Under the pieces are notes generated by a model. It searched no databases. It was not told where the DNA came from and saw only the letters and a program-made list of their open reading frames with translations. DNA of 64,000 nucleotides from Pseudomonas silesiensis (lineage in GTDB: Bacteria > Pseudomonadota > Gammaproteobacteria > Pseudomonadales > Pseudomonadaceae). This document shows, one piece after another, positions 37,031 through 46,144 of the stretch. The stretch's first letter is position 1, and each line of letters begins with the position of its first letter. A program made the position numbers and the translations under genes. The stretch spans positions 2,252,501-2,316,500 of the forward strand of contig NZ_CP014870.1 of assembly GCF_001661075.1 (NCBI RefSeq), read 5' to 3'.

Positions 37031-37942
37031 TTACGACTGTAACGTTATTGTCTTCAGCAAGTCGTTCACATCGGCCAGGGTCGGTGCATGGGCACCGGCA
37101 TGGCGGCACGAAAGGGAGGCGCAGGCTGCTGCAAATCGCAGGCGGTCGCGCACCTCGCCAATGCCGAGCAATTGCGATGCAAGCCAGCCGGCCATGCACG
37201 CGTCGCCTGCACCGACCGTATCGCCCACGGTCACCGGGATCGCCGGTTGCTCGTATTGGCTGTCGGGGGTGTGGAGCAGCATGCCGTGTTCCCCTCGGGT
37301 GAACAGGATCTCGGCCATGGGGTTGAGCGCGCGCAGCTCATCCAGTGCCTGGTGTTCGCTCAGGCCTGGGTAAATGTGTCGAAGGTCTTCGTCCGACAGC
37401 TTGATCATATCGGCGAGGGCGGTCATCGTCGGGAAGGTCTGTTCGCGATAATGGCTGTCCATCAAATTGCGCCAGTTCGGGTCAAAGCTGATTCGTTTGC
37501 CGGCATCCCTGGCTTGCTCGGCGAGTTTTACCAGGCGCTCTCCCAGCGGCTGACGAGCCAGGCTGATGCAACTGAAATGACACACTTCAACCGGCTCGAT
37601 CCATCCTGGCGGCAGCAAGGCCGGATCAAAAAACAGATCGGCCTCCCCGGCAAAAAAATAGCGTGGAGGGCGGCTCGACGGGACGATGGCGACCAAGGGG
37701 TCGCGGTCTACCCGTTGTAAAAATCCCATGTCCAGGCCCGCCGCTTGCGACTGTCGGGCGATCTCGTCGCCCAGGGAATCGGTGCTGACGGATCCGGCGA
37801 AGGCGCTGGCCACGCCCAGGCGACTCAGTGCCCGTGCCACGTTCCAGGGCGCACCGCCCGGATAGCCTTGCCACTGTCCGGGCGCACCCTGGACAAGGTC
37901 GGTCAGGGCTTCGCCAAATACGACTGCGCGAGGCAATACCAT
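37031..37942 (-). CDS. PfkB-family carbohydrate kinase, probable fructokinase
   Basis: A 303-residue ribokinase-fold kinase. The substrate motif is GGAPWNVARALSRLG near residue 29, and the C-terminal anion-hole/catalytic motif is DTVGAGDACMAGWLA. Beside an MtlR-like regulator and a sorbitol-type dehydrogenase, the natural role is phosphorylation of fructose formed from a polyol, as for MtlZ in Pseudomonas mannitol clusters. GAGGAA six bases before the ATG at 37942 decides the start; a frame-extending ATG at 38014 lies inside the intergenic stretch. Confidence 0.85.
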   Translation of the reverse strand: MVLPRAVVFGEALTDLVQGAPGQWQGYPGGAPWNVARALSRLGVASAFAGSVSTDSLGDEIARQSQAAGLDMGFLQRVDRDPLVAIVPSSRPPRYFFAGEADLFFDPALLPPGWIEPVEVCHFSCISLARQPLGERLVKLAEQARDAGKRISFDPNWRNLMDSHYREQTFPTMTALADMIKLSDEDLRHIYPGLSEHQALDELRALNPMAEILFTRGEHGMLLHTPDSQYEQPAIPVTVGDTVGAGDACMAGWLASQLLGIGEVRDRLRFAAACASLSCRHAGAHAPTLADVNDLLKTITLQS

Positions 37943-38014
37943 GGTCATTTCCTCAATTTTTTCCTGGAGTGATGGCTGTGGGCTGATCAGCGTCGAGCAC
38001 CTGGCATCACTCAA

Positions 38015-38965
38015 TCAATGGGCTGTGGTGAAGGGAAGGGCGGGATGAACAGCATTGCGATTGAACAGCGTCATGGCCATTGCGCGACGATATTCGCTCG
38101 GAGTCTGGTCCATTTCGATCCGGAAGTGCCGGTTGAAGTTGGAGAGGTTGGCGTAGCCCACCTCAAAACAGATGTCCGCCACCGACATCTCGGTCTGCAA
38201 CAACAGCCTGCAGGCGCGTTGCACCCTGAGCTTGCGCATGAGATCGATGAAGCCGTGGCCGGTAATCCTTTTGAAGAAGCGCGAAAACCCCGGCTCGCTC
38301 ATGTCCAGCTGTTGGGCGATGACTGACAGTCGCAGGTCGCCCGTCAGCTCGGTCAGCAGATAGTCGAAGGCCTTGTTGATTCGCTCGGAACTGCGCTCAT
38401 CCAGGGTCGGCGCATAGCAGGCACTGGCCAACAAGTGCGCCTCCTGGGTGGGCGCTTTCAACAGCGTGTTGATCAACTGCAGGAAGAGGATCAAGCGCTC
38501 CAGCCCCTGCGCGGAACCTATGTCTTCGAGCAGTCGAGCGGCCTGGACGGCCGTTGCCCCGGTAAACTCCAGGCCGCGACGGGCGTTTGCAAACAGGTGC
38601 TGCAACTCACCCAGCTCAGGCAGGGTGCCGCGCAAGGCCAGCAGGGCTGCACCGTCAAACTGCAACACCACATCGCGCCCGCTCAGGTATTCACCGGGCG
38701 CCAGGTCGCCTATCCAGTCATGGGGCAGGTCGGGGCCGATCAGCGCGACATGCCCCGCGCCAAACGCACCTATGTAGTCGCCGGCGACCAGCTTGCCGCT
38801 GCCTTGGCGGATCAGATGAATCTCGAATTCAGGATGATGATTCCAGCGAGCCAGGGCGTAGGGGTAGTCATGTTCGTACCAGCGAAAGCATTGATCGGGC
38901 TCAGGCAGGATGACTTCCAGCTCGGCGGGTCGCTGCTTGAACAGAGCGGCTCGGCTATCAGGCAT
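38015..38965 (-). CDS. mtlR: AraC-family regulator of polyol genes, MtlR-like
   Basis: A 316-residue regulator with a cupin-like sugar-binding N-terminal domain (YALARWNHHPEFEIHLI) and a C-terminal AraC double helix-turn-helix (LSVIAQQLDMSEPGFSRFFK, then VADICFEVGYANLSNFNRHF). It resembles MtlR, the activator of the mannitol/sorbitol/arabitol genes of fluorescent Pseudomonas. Here the usual ABC transporter and mannitol dehydrogenase genes are absent; only the kinase downstream and the divergent dehydrogenase remain. The 224-base divergent region likely contains its operators. Confidence 0.82.
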   Translation of the reverse strand: MPDSRAALFKQRPAELEVILPEPDQCFRWYEHDYPYALARWNHHPEFEIHLIRQGSGKLVAGDYIGAFGAGHVALIGPDLPHDWIGDLAPGEYLSGRDVVLQFDGAALLALRGTLPELGELQHLFANARRGLEFTGATAVQAARLLEDIGSAQGLERLILFLQLINTLLKAPTQEAHLLASACYAPTLDERSSERINKAFDYLLTELTGDLRLSVIAQQLDMSEPGFSRFFKRITGHGFIDLMRKLRVQRACRLLLQTEMSVADICFEVGYANLSNFNRHFRIEMDQTPSEYRRAMAMTLFNRNAVHPALPFTTAH

Positions 38966-39189
38966 GGCATGCCCCTTTTATTGTTATTTGATCTTCGTGT
39001 GCGACCAACATACCCGCTCCTGGCGGGGCCCTGCTAGCACCGTAATTACCTGCGACTGATACTTTTTTGCCTTAGGGACTGTTTTGCAGTGTGCGGTTAA
39101 AAAAGTATCGGTCGAGCATCCGCCATGGGTTTGTCCGGGGCTTTTCAAGCTGCTGTAATCGAATCGTCAAACAAACGGATAAACAACCA

Positions 39190-39963
39190 ATGAAACGACT
39201 GCTGGGTAAAAGTGCACTGGTGACCGGATCGGCCCGCGGCATAGGACGATCCTTCGCCCAGGCTTATATCAACGAAGGCGCAACGGTCGCCATTGCCGAC
39301 ATTAACCTGGAGCGAGCCCAGGCCACTGCCGACGAATTGGGGCCAAACGCCTACGCCGTGGCAATGGACGTGACCGATCAGGCGTCCATCGATAAGGCCA
39401 TTGCCGCCGTCATCGAGCAGACAGGCAAGCTGGATATCCTGATCAACAACGCGGCGTTGTTCGACCTGGCACCTATTGTCGACATCACCCGCGACAGCTT
39501 CGAGCGGCTGTTTTCGATCAACGTCGCTGGAACCCTGTTCACCCTGCAGGCTGCGGCGCGCCAGATGATCCGCCAGGGGCATGGCGGCAAGATCATCAAC
39601 ATGGCCAGTCAGGCGGGGCGCAGGGGAGAGGCGCTGGTGGGGGTTTACTGCGCAACCAAGGCTGCCGTTATCAGCCTGACGCAATCAGCTGGTCTGGACC
39701 TGATCAAGCACGGGATCAACGTCAACGCCATCGCCCCGGGCGTGGTGGATGGCGAGCATTGGGATGGCGTCGATGCCATGTTCGCCAAATTCGAAAACCG
39801 GCCACTGGGTGAGAAGAAAAGGCTCGTGGGGCAGGAGGTGCCTTTTGGCCGAATGGGCACGGCTGAGGACCTGACGGGGATGGCGATTTTCCTGGCATCG
39901 TCCGAGAGCGAGTATGTGGTGGCGCAGACCTACAACGTTGATGGTGGTAACTGGATGAGCTGA
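39190..39963 (+). CDS. SDR-family sorbitol (L-iditol 2-) dehydrogenase
   Basis: A 257-residue short-chain dehydrogenase with the NAD motif TGSARGIG at residues 12-19, NNAA near 87-90, and the catalytic Tyr-Lys pair in VYCATKAAV near 153-157. The pattern LFDLAPIVDITRDSFERL, MASQAGRRGEALVGVYCATK and VVDGEHWDGVDAMF is highly like SmoS of Rhodobacter, which oxidises D-glucitol to D-fructose and galactitol to D-tagatose. Divergent from the MtlR-like gene. The ATG at 39190 is followed at once by the family start; upstream ATG at 39091 is unlikely. Confidence 0.88.
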   Translation: MKRLLGKSALVTGSARGIGRSFAQAYINEGATVAIADINLERAQATADELGPNAYAVAMDVTDQASIDKAIAAVIEQTGKLDILINNAALFDLAPIVDITRDSFERLFSINVAGTLFTLQAAARQMIRQGHGGKIINMASQAGRRGEALVGVYCATKAAVISLTQSAGLDLIKHGINVNAIAPGVVDGEHWDGVDAMFAKFENRPLGEKKRLVGQEVPFGRMGTAEDLTGMAIFLASSESEYVVAQTYNVDGGNWMS

Positions 39964-39980
39964 AAACTGTCAAAAATCCA

Positions 39981-40147
39981 CTGTGGGAGTGAGCCTGCTC
40001 GCGAAGGCGGCAACACATTCAACATCGATGCAAGCTGACCCACCGCTTTCGCGAGCAAGCCCGCTCACACAGTTTGATCGCTGGCGTGCGCGAATTCCGT
40101 GTTCACCACAAAGCCCCTGTGGGAGCTGGCTTGCCAGCGAAGGCGCC
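39981..40147. repeat. REPIN plus a single REP
   Basis: Inverted arms at 39981-40072 (CTGTGGGAGTGAGCCTGCTC and its near reverse complement ending CACACAG) form a REPIN. A third, lone REP follows at 40117-40147 (TGTGGGAGCTGGCTTGCCAG). They fill the space between two convergent genes. Confidence 0.75.
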
Positions 40148-40154
40148 GGAACAT

Positions 40155-43100
40155 TCAACGCGGCAGTGCGCGTCTGAGTTCTTCTATGGTTTCGATCAGC
40201 GCTTCATAAGAGACCGGCTTGCTCAGATGACGATCGAACCCCGATTTGCGGGATTCCTCTATATCGCTGTCAGCGCCATACCCGGTCAATGCGATGGCCG
40301 GGACTTGCTTGATATGCGGGAGCTCGCGCAATGCGCGCATCAGTTCGTGGCCGCTCATGACCGGCATGCCGACATCGGAGATCACCAGGTCGTATCGGCC
40401 TGTCTGTGCCGCTTTCAACGCCTCCACCGGTTCAGAGAAGGCAACGACCCTGGCATCTTCCATCTCCAGCAGCATTTTCAGGGTTTCCAGGACCTCTGCG
40501 GAGTCGTCCACCAGCAGCACCGTGACGCCGGCAAGGCGTCCGGCCAGTTCCTCGGGTTGTGCGGGTCGCGTCGTGTCCTGGGCAGCCTGGCTTAGCGGCA
40601 GCAGGACCGTGAACGTGCAGCCCTGGCCCAGGCCGGCGGAGGTAACCTCCACACTGCCGCCATGGGCTTCAGCCAGTTGCCGCACCAACGACAGCCCGAT
40701 CCCCAGCCCATCCCGTTGATGGGTCGCATGCTGGTTCGCTGCCTGACCAAACAGTTCAAACACATCGCTGATGCTCTCCGCGCTCAAGCCGACGCCACTG
40801 TCCTTGACGTCGAGCCTGGCCATGCCGCCATCACGACTGGCAATCAACTGGATCTGGCCGCCCGCCGGGGTGAATTTCAGCGCATTGTTCACCAGGTTCC
40901 AGATGATCTGTTCCACTCGGGTCGGATCGGCATTGATCATCAGCGGTTGCCCCGCGTCCGGCAGGCGCAGGGTGACGTTGATGCCTGCAGCGTCATTGCT
41001 GACGACGGTATGGATGTCTTGCAACACCTGGCACAGGTTCATGGCGGCAAGCTTGAGTTTGAGTTTGCCCGTGCGTATGCGCGCCACATCCAGCAGGTCG
41101 TTGATGATGCGTGCCTGACTGTTGACGGCGTCACAGATGGTGTCGACCGCCTTGGCCGCGGGGGCCAGGGATTTGGTAATGGGCAGGCGTCGCAACAGTT
41201 CCGCGTTGAGCTGGATCAGGTTCAACGGATGCTTGAGCTCGTGGGACATGACGGCGAAGAACTCGTCTTTGAGATGGCTGCTGATCTGTGTTTCAGCCAA
41301 CTGCTGGTTTTGCTCTTCGTGCAAGCGTTTGTGGCCGGTCAGGTCCCGGGCAATTTTCACATAGCCCTTGAGATTCTCTCCCTTGAGCAGCGTCACTTCG
41401 CCGCTGCAGAAGAAGCGGCTGCCATCTTTATGCCGGTGCCAGCGTTCATCCTGGCTGCGGCCATGGGTACGCACGGCCAGCAGTTCGTTTTCAGGCACCC
41501 CCGAGGCGCGATCCTCGGCGGAGAAAATGAAGTCGTAATAGGCGCCTTCGGCCTCGGCCTTGCTGTAGCCGAATATCAATTCGGCGCCTTTGTTCCAGCT
41601 GGTGATGATGCCCTGTTCGTCGAGGGTGATGATCGCGTAGTCGCGGGTGCTTTCGGCGACCAGGCGCATGCGTTCTTCGCCCAGGCGCAGCTCTTCTTCG
41701 GCGGCGCGACGTTTGCTGATGTCGATGAAGGTCAGCACGGTGCCGTCGATGTGGTCTTCGCTGGAGCGATAGGGCAGCAGGCGTGCGATGTACCAGCGAT
41801 TGTCGGTGCTGCTGACTTCGCGCTCGATCATGTTCAGCGACTCGAACACCTGCGCCGCATCGGCGGCCAGGTTGTCGTAGTGCAGGCGATGGGTGATGTC
41901 GAGCAACGAGCGCCCGGTATCCACCGGCAACATATTGAAGATGTCGGTGGCGCGCGGGGTGAACCACTTGATGCGCATGCTGCGGTCGACGAACACCGTG
42001 GCAATGTCGGTGGAGGCGATGAGGTTGGTCAGGTAGTCGTTGATCTTGTCGGTCTCTTCGACCTTGGTTTTCAGCTCGAAATTGACGGTCAGCAATTCCT
42101 CGTTGATCGACTGCAGTTCTTCCTTGCTGGTTTCCAGTTCTTCGGTGGCCGAGCGCAGTTCTTCGTTGATCGACTGCATTTCTTCGTTGGACGTCTTGAG
42201 CTCTTCGCTGGAGATTTCCGATTGTTCGATGGTGTCCTGCAATTGCAGCCTGGTGCTTTGCAGGTCGCGCTCAAGACTGGACAGCACCTGATCTTCCCTG
42301 CGCAGGGCGCTGTCAGCCGATGCTTGTGCAGGGTCGACTTCGACCTCCTCGAAAATCACCAGCACGCACTCGTCGTCTGACGCTCCATCCTTGTAGGGGT
42401 GGGCCACCAGACTGACCAGGAAGCTTTTGTCTTCGCGCTGGACCGGTACCGTGCGGGATCGGACCACCTGGCCGCTCTGCTGGACTTCGAACAGCGTGGT
42501 ACGCAGCTCCAGACGCAGTTCCGCCAGAATGAGGGTCAACAGATTACGCGACAGCTCTCCACCTCCATGGCGCAGAAAGCGTCCGGCACTCTCACTCATG
42601 TGCAGGATATCGGCACTGCCATCAATGATGATGCTCGGCGGCGCCGATTGTTGAAGGGCACGCTGGTGAATGTCGGCGACCGACGATTTGCGCGATTTGG
42701 TGTTTTGCGGCGCCAGCTGGGCAAGCCGGGTGCGCACGTATCCGCCGCGTGGCAGGCTGAGGGGGCGCCCGCTATTGGCGGGACCCGTTTTGGTGCGGAA
42801 GATCCGGTTGCGTTTGTCGACTGGAGCAAACAGCTCATCACACACGTCCGCGCTTTCCGAGGAGCCGAGAAACAGGAAACCGCCGGGGCGCAGGGCAAAG
42901 TGGAACATCTGCAGGATTTCCCTCTGCACTTCGCGATCCAGATAGATCAGCAGGTTGCGACAGACGATCAGGTCGATGTGCGAAAAGGGCGGATCGGATA
43001 ACAGGTTGTGCTTGGCAAACAACACCTTTTCGCGGATTTCCTTGCGGATCCGATATTGCCTGCCTTCTTTCGAAAAATAGTGCCGCAGCCGCGTGGGCGG

Positions 43101-44300
43101 CACATCGGTAATGATCGCTTGCGGGTACAGCCCGGCCCGGCCGACGCTGATGGCGCGCTCGTCGATGTCGGTGGCGAACAGCTGGAACGAGGCCGCGCTT
43201 CTGTCCAGTTGCAATTGATCGTTCAACAGCATCGCCAGGCTGTAGGCTTCCTCGCCAGAGGCGCAGCCAGCGGACCAGACCCGGATCTCTTCAGTCTCGG
43301 GCTGCGCCGAGACGGCGGCACTGACCAGTTGCGGCACCACATCCCGTTCCAAGGCTTCGAACGCTTCGCGGTCGCGGAAAAAGTTCGTTACGCCAATCAG
43401 CATGTCAGCCAGCAGTGCGCTGACTTCATCCGGGTTATTCAGCAGGTAGCGGTAGTAACCGGCCAGATCGGGTTGAGCGGTGACCTGCATCCGGCGCTCG
43501 ATCCGGCGCAATACGGTGGCGCGTTTGTAGTGTTTGAAATCATGGCCGGTACCGGCGCGCAACTGGATCAGAATATCCTGCACCAACTGTTCGGCCGCCA
43601 TCGTTTCGCGCTCGGCCACCGAGGGCGTGGGTTGCAGTTGCGCATCGTTGGCGCTGGGCAGGGTGATTTTCTTCGCGTTGTGCCACAGCTCCAGCAGTTT
43701 CTGGGGCATTTCCACCACCGGCAGCACCAGATCCACCATGTGCGTTTCGATGGCCGCGCGGGGCATGCCATCGAACTCGGCATCCTCGGGGGCCTGGGCC
43801 AGGGTGACGCCCCCTTGTTCCTTGATTCGCGACAGTCCCACTGCGCCATCGGAACCGGTGCCCGACAGTACGACGCAAAAGGCCCGCTCGCGGTGTGCCA
43901 GGGCGAGGTCGCGGAAAAACAAATCGATAGAAGCATGACGGCCAGTGAGGGCGTCGCTGGGACTGACCTCAAGATAGCCGTCATTCATCGTCAGTCGCTG
44001 GGCCGGTGAAATGACATACACCCGGTTCTTCTCGATAGGCACTGTTTCGGTCACTTGCAGCACCGGCATCCGGGTGGATTCCTGGATGATTTTGTCGGCG
44101 ACGCTTTCATGATCGGGCGACAGATGAAGAATGATGACAAATGCCAGCCCATTGTCCTGCGGCATGTTCTCGAAAAACAGTTTGATCGCTTGCAGCCCGC
44201 CGGCTGACGCGCCGATGCCCACCACGGCGAAGTCCGGTCGGCGAGAGCGGTTTGGCGTGGTCTGGAGCGTCTTTTTCGATCTGTCAGATGAGGTTGTCAT
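40155..44300 (-). CDS. CheB-CheR-PAS-histidine kinase-receiver fusion
   Basis: A 1381-residue multidomain signalling protein. CheB methylesterase lies at about 22-210, with S in GASAGG, H in HLSPDH and D in GTGSDGA. CheR methyltransferase lies at about 225-500, with SAM motif WSAGCASGEEAYS. A long coiled coil of repeated SNEEMQSINEE-type units spans about 680-745, then two PAS domains (about 745-990). HisKA follows with phospho-acceptor in AVMSHELKHPLN near 1015, then HATPase_c (NALKFTPAGG, GLGIGLSLV) and a C-terminal receiver with D in ISDVGMP near 1306. It is cytoplasmic, without membrane helices. Its targets are unknown. No chemotaxis genes are adjacent. Confidence 0.92.
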   Translation of the reverse strand: MTTSSDRSKKTLQTTPNRSRRPDFAVVGIGASAGGLQAIKLFFENMPQDNGLAFVIILHLSPDHESVADKIIQESTRMPVLQVTETVPIEKNRVYVISPAQRLTMNDGYLEVSPSDALTGRHASIDLFFRDLALAHRERAFCVVLSGTGSDGAVGLSRIKEQGGVTLAQAPEDAEFDGMPRAAIETHMVDLVLPVVEMPQKLLELWHNAKKITLPSANDAQLQPTPSVAERETMAAEQLVQDILIQLRAGTGHDFKHYKRATVLRRIERRMQVTAQPDLAGYYRYLLNNPDEVSALLADMLIGVTNFFRDREAFEALERDVVPQLVSAAVSAQPETEEIRVWSAGCASGEEAYSLAMLLNDQLQLDRSAASFQLFATDIDERAISVGRAGLYPQAIITDVPPTRLRHYFSKEGRQYRIRKEIREKVLFAKHNLLSDPPFSHIDLIVCRNLLIYLDREVQREILQMFHFALRPGGFLFLGSSESADVCDELFAPVDKRNRIFRTKTGPANSGRPLSLPRGGYVRTRLAQLAPQNTKSRKSSVADIHQRALQQSAPPSIIIDGSADILHMSESAGRFLRHGGGELSRNLLTLILAELRLELRTTLFEVQQSGQVVRSRTVPVQREDKSFLVSLVAHPYKDGASDDECVLVIFEEVEVDPAQASADSALRREDQVLSSLERDLQSTRLQLQDTIEQSEISSEELKTSNEEMQSINEELRSATEELETSKEELQSINEELLTVNFELKTKVEETDKINDYLTNLIASTDIATVFVDRSMRIKWFTPRATDIFNMLPVDTGRSLLDITHRLHYDNLAADAAQVFESLNMIEREVSSTDNRWYIARLLPYRSSEDHIDGTVLTFIDISKRRAAEEELRLGEERMRLVAESTRDYAIITLDEQGIITSWNKGAELIFGYSKAEAEGAYYDFIFSAEDRASGVPENELLAVRTHGRSQDERWHRHKDGSRFFCSGEVTLLKGENLKGYVKIARDLTGHKRLHEEQNQQLAETQISSHLKDEFFAVMSHELKHPLNLIQLNAELLRRLPITKSLAPAAKAVDTICDAVNSQARIINDLLDVARIRTGKLKLKLAAMNLCQVLQDIHTVVSNDAAGINVTLRLPDAGQPLMINADPTRVEQIIWNLVNNALKFTPAGGQIQLIASRDGGMARLDVKDSGVGLSAESISDVFELFGQAANQHATHQRDGLGIGLSLVRQLAEAHGGSVEVTSAGLGQGCTFTVLLPLSQAAQDTTRPAQPEELAGRLAGVTVLLVDDSAEVLETLKMLLEMEDARVVAFSEPVEALKAAQTGRYDLVISDVGMPVMSGHELMRALRELPHIKQVPAIALTGYGADSDIEESRKSGFDRHLSKPVSYEALIETIEELRRALPR

Positions 44301-44722
44301 GGAAGTGTGCCCGTAAAGGCGACGTCCTGACGCCGCGAAAATACAGTGTGCGCAGGGCTGGTTGAATGTCAGCCTGGCGATTGCTGCGGCCTCGCACAGT
44401 CTTTGCGCAATGAATCGCTCCGAGCGTGAGGCTGGCGGACTGGCGGGTCACTCAAGGAGTTTCGTCGGGGACTGAAGCGGTGATGCAGCAGCGCTATACC
44501 TGTCCGACAGGACCGCTCAGTGTGTTAAGCGTAGTCCATTTGTCGATGAGCCGATCCTTCCGGGGAGAATCCCGGGACGACTGGCGCTTATCCATGATCG
44601 AACCCGTTCGACTTACCCCGGAGTATGAAGCCGCGCCGGGGCCAGACATTCTTTAAACCTTCCGAAGTAGCCAAGGGTCGATAGGTGAAGACCATTGGCT
44701 TCGCTGAATCGAGGGAACATCA
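44301..44722. other. 422-base gap between kinase and glycosyltransferase genes
   Basis: One + strand frame (44426-44656) is open for 76 codons. Only its last 20 codons (from an ATG at 44596) look mildly protein-like, and no ribosome binding site is convincing. I cannot support a gene. The stretch must hold the promoters of both divergent genes. Confidence 0.4.
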
Positions 44723-45385
44723 ATGATTGGTGTCGTGATACCCGCCCATAACGAAGAAAAACATATTGCCATCTGCCTTTCGTCCGTCTTGCTTGCCGCG
44801 AAACATCCGGGACTCGGAGGTCGCCAGGTGGCTGTGCTGGTGGTGCTGGACGATTGTTCGGATGACACGCACAGGTTGGTCGCCGCCATGGAAGTCACAG
44901 CATTGATGGTCTCTTTCCAGAATGTGGGTAAAGCCAGGGCGACCGGTGCGGAAGAACTGCTCAGCGCGGGCGCGCAGTGGCTCGCCTTTACCGATGCCGA
45001 TACGGTGGTGCCTCCCGATTGGCTGTCACGCCAACTTGCATTCATGGTCGATGCGGTGTGCGGCACTGTCGAGGTCGACAGTTGGGACGATCATGACGAG
45101 TGGGTTCGCGCCAGGTATCTGGAGCGCTACCGGTTCATGGAGAATCATCGTCACATCCACGGCGCCAATCTGGGCCTGAGTGCCACGGCATATCGCGACG
45201 CTGGCGGGTTCCAGCATCTGGTGGCCCACGAAGACGTTCACCTGGTCGCCGAACTTGAAAAAATCAATGCCCGGATCATGTGGACGGCGACCAACCCGGT
45301 GGTGACCAGCGCACGCAAGGATTACAAATGTTGCGGCGGTTTTGGTGAGTACCTGGTGTCCCTCGGCGCGGAGTTGCACGGGTGA
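44723..45385 (+). CDS. family 2 glycosyltransferase
   Basis: A 220-residue GT-A fold transferase starting directly with IGVVIPAHNEEKHIAICL. The nucleotide/metal motif is LVVLDDCSDDT and the DxD is in AFTDADTVVPPDWL. A later HEDVHLVAELE is typical of the acceptor side. No membrane segment is present. It is shorter than most GT2 enzymes but contains the full core. The acceptor is unknown, and no other sugar-handling genes lie next to it. GAGGGAA precedes the ATG. Confidence 0.85.
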   Translation: MIGVVIPAHNEEKHIAICLSSVLLAAKHPGLGGRQVAVLVVLDDCSDDTHRLVAAMEVTALMVSFQNVGKARATGAEELLSAGAQWLAFTDADTVVPPDWLSRQLAFMVDAVCGTVEVDSWDDHDEWVRARYLERYRFMENHRHIHGANLGLSATAYRDAGGFQHLVAHEDVHLVAELEKINARIMWTATNPVVTSARKDYKCCGGFGEYLVSLGAELHG

Positions 45386-45398
45386 CGGTGCGTGGCCG

Positions 45399-45929
45399 TC
45401 AGCGATCCTGGTGTCGGTCTCGATGACGATTCATCGCCAACAGACAACCGCCAAACAACAGCGCGGCGCCTGCCGCAAGCATCAGCGAGGGGCGGGGGGA
45501 GGCGCTGAACGCATGGGTTGCGGCTCGACCGGTACCGTCCGATGCCCGGTTGATCACCCCCGGTTTGTCGTGGAATGCCCGGGTCAGTTGAGGGCGCGAA
45601 TCGTCGGTAGCCTCCTCGGTATTTTGCGTGAGCGGATTGCCCTGCACACGGTAGGGCACCCGGTTCACTTTCAGCCGTGCGCCGTCGGCCAGGGTCAATG
45701 TCAGGTCTTCGATAATGCCGGCGACCCGATCGGGGTACACCGGCTCTCCGGCGGGATCCAGCTCGTCATAAAGAAACCGTTGACCTTCCAGCCAACCGAT
45801 CGCCGTCTGTAATTCCGGCTCCAGGTAATACTTTCCATCGAGGAAGAAGCCGGGGAACAGTCGCGTGCGTTCACCGTTATCGATGGCATAACGCTCGCCA
45901 GGTTTCATACCGGTTGATTGATCGATCAT
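45399..45929 (-). CDS. hypothetical protein with C-terminal membrane helix, 176 aa
   Basis: A 176-residue protein whose first 95 residues form a soluble domain (GERTRLFPGFFLDGKYYLEP, then TAIGWLEGQRFLYDELD). A hydrophilic linker leads to a C-terminal hydrophobic segment SLMLAAGAALLFGGCLLAMN with a basic end, as in tail-anchored proteins. The start is set by AGGAGG seven bases before the ATG at 45929; an ATG at 45986 has none. I do not recognise the family. It is divergent from the stress-type trio downstream. Confidence 0.7.
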   Translation of the reverse strand: MIDQSTGMKPGERYAIDNGERTRLFPGFFLDGKYYLEPELQTAIGWLEGQRFLYDELDPAGEPVYPDRVAGIIEDLTLTLADGARLKVNRVPYRVQGNPLTQNTEEATDDSRPQLTRAFHDKPGVINRASDGTGRAATHAFSASPRPSLMLAAGAALLFGGCLLAMNRHRDRHQDR

Positions 45930-46041
45930 GGTCAAGTCCTCCTGGGCTGGTGAGCGATAGAGGGCGGGGTGAATACAGGGTTCCATCGAGATGACTGAAT
46001 GTCGTATTTCTCACTCATAACGCATCGCTCATCATTCATTT

Positions 46042-46070
46042 GGAACTCCCGACAACTGCGCTCCGTCCTT
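46042..46070 (+). promoter_or_regulatory. candidate AlgU-type promoter of the stress trio
   Basis: GGAACTC at 46042-46048 is followed after 17 bases by TCCTT. The -35 half fits the AlgU consensus well; the -10 half fits only loosely. It lies 75 bases before the first gene of the trio, a sensible distance. Confidence 0.25.
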
Positions 46071-46144
46071 TGAAATGAGGGGGGCTGCGGGCAATTCGTG
46101 GCGAACCCTATAACGCTTTTTTTATATGGAAGGCGAGGAACGTC

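Noticed and set aside
40662..42380. 572-codon open frame antisense to the CheB-CheR-kinase gene
   Set aside because: Gly/Gln/Val-rich shadow translation. The minus-strand frame has intact kinase, PAS and coiled-coil motifs.
44426..44656. 76-codon frame before the glycosyltransferase gene
   Set aside because: No convincing ribosome binding site or family. Composition is like non-coding sequence except for the last 20 codons.
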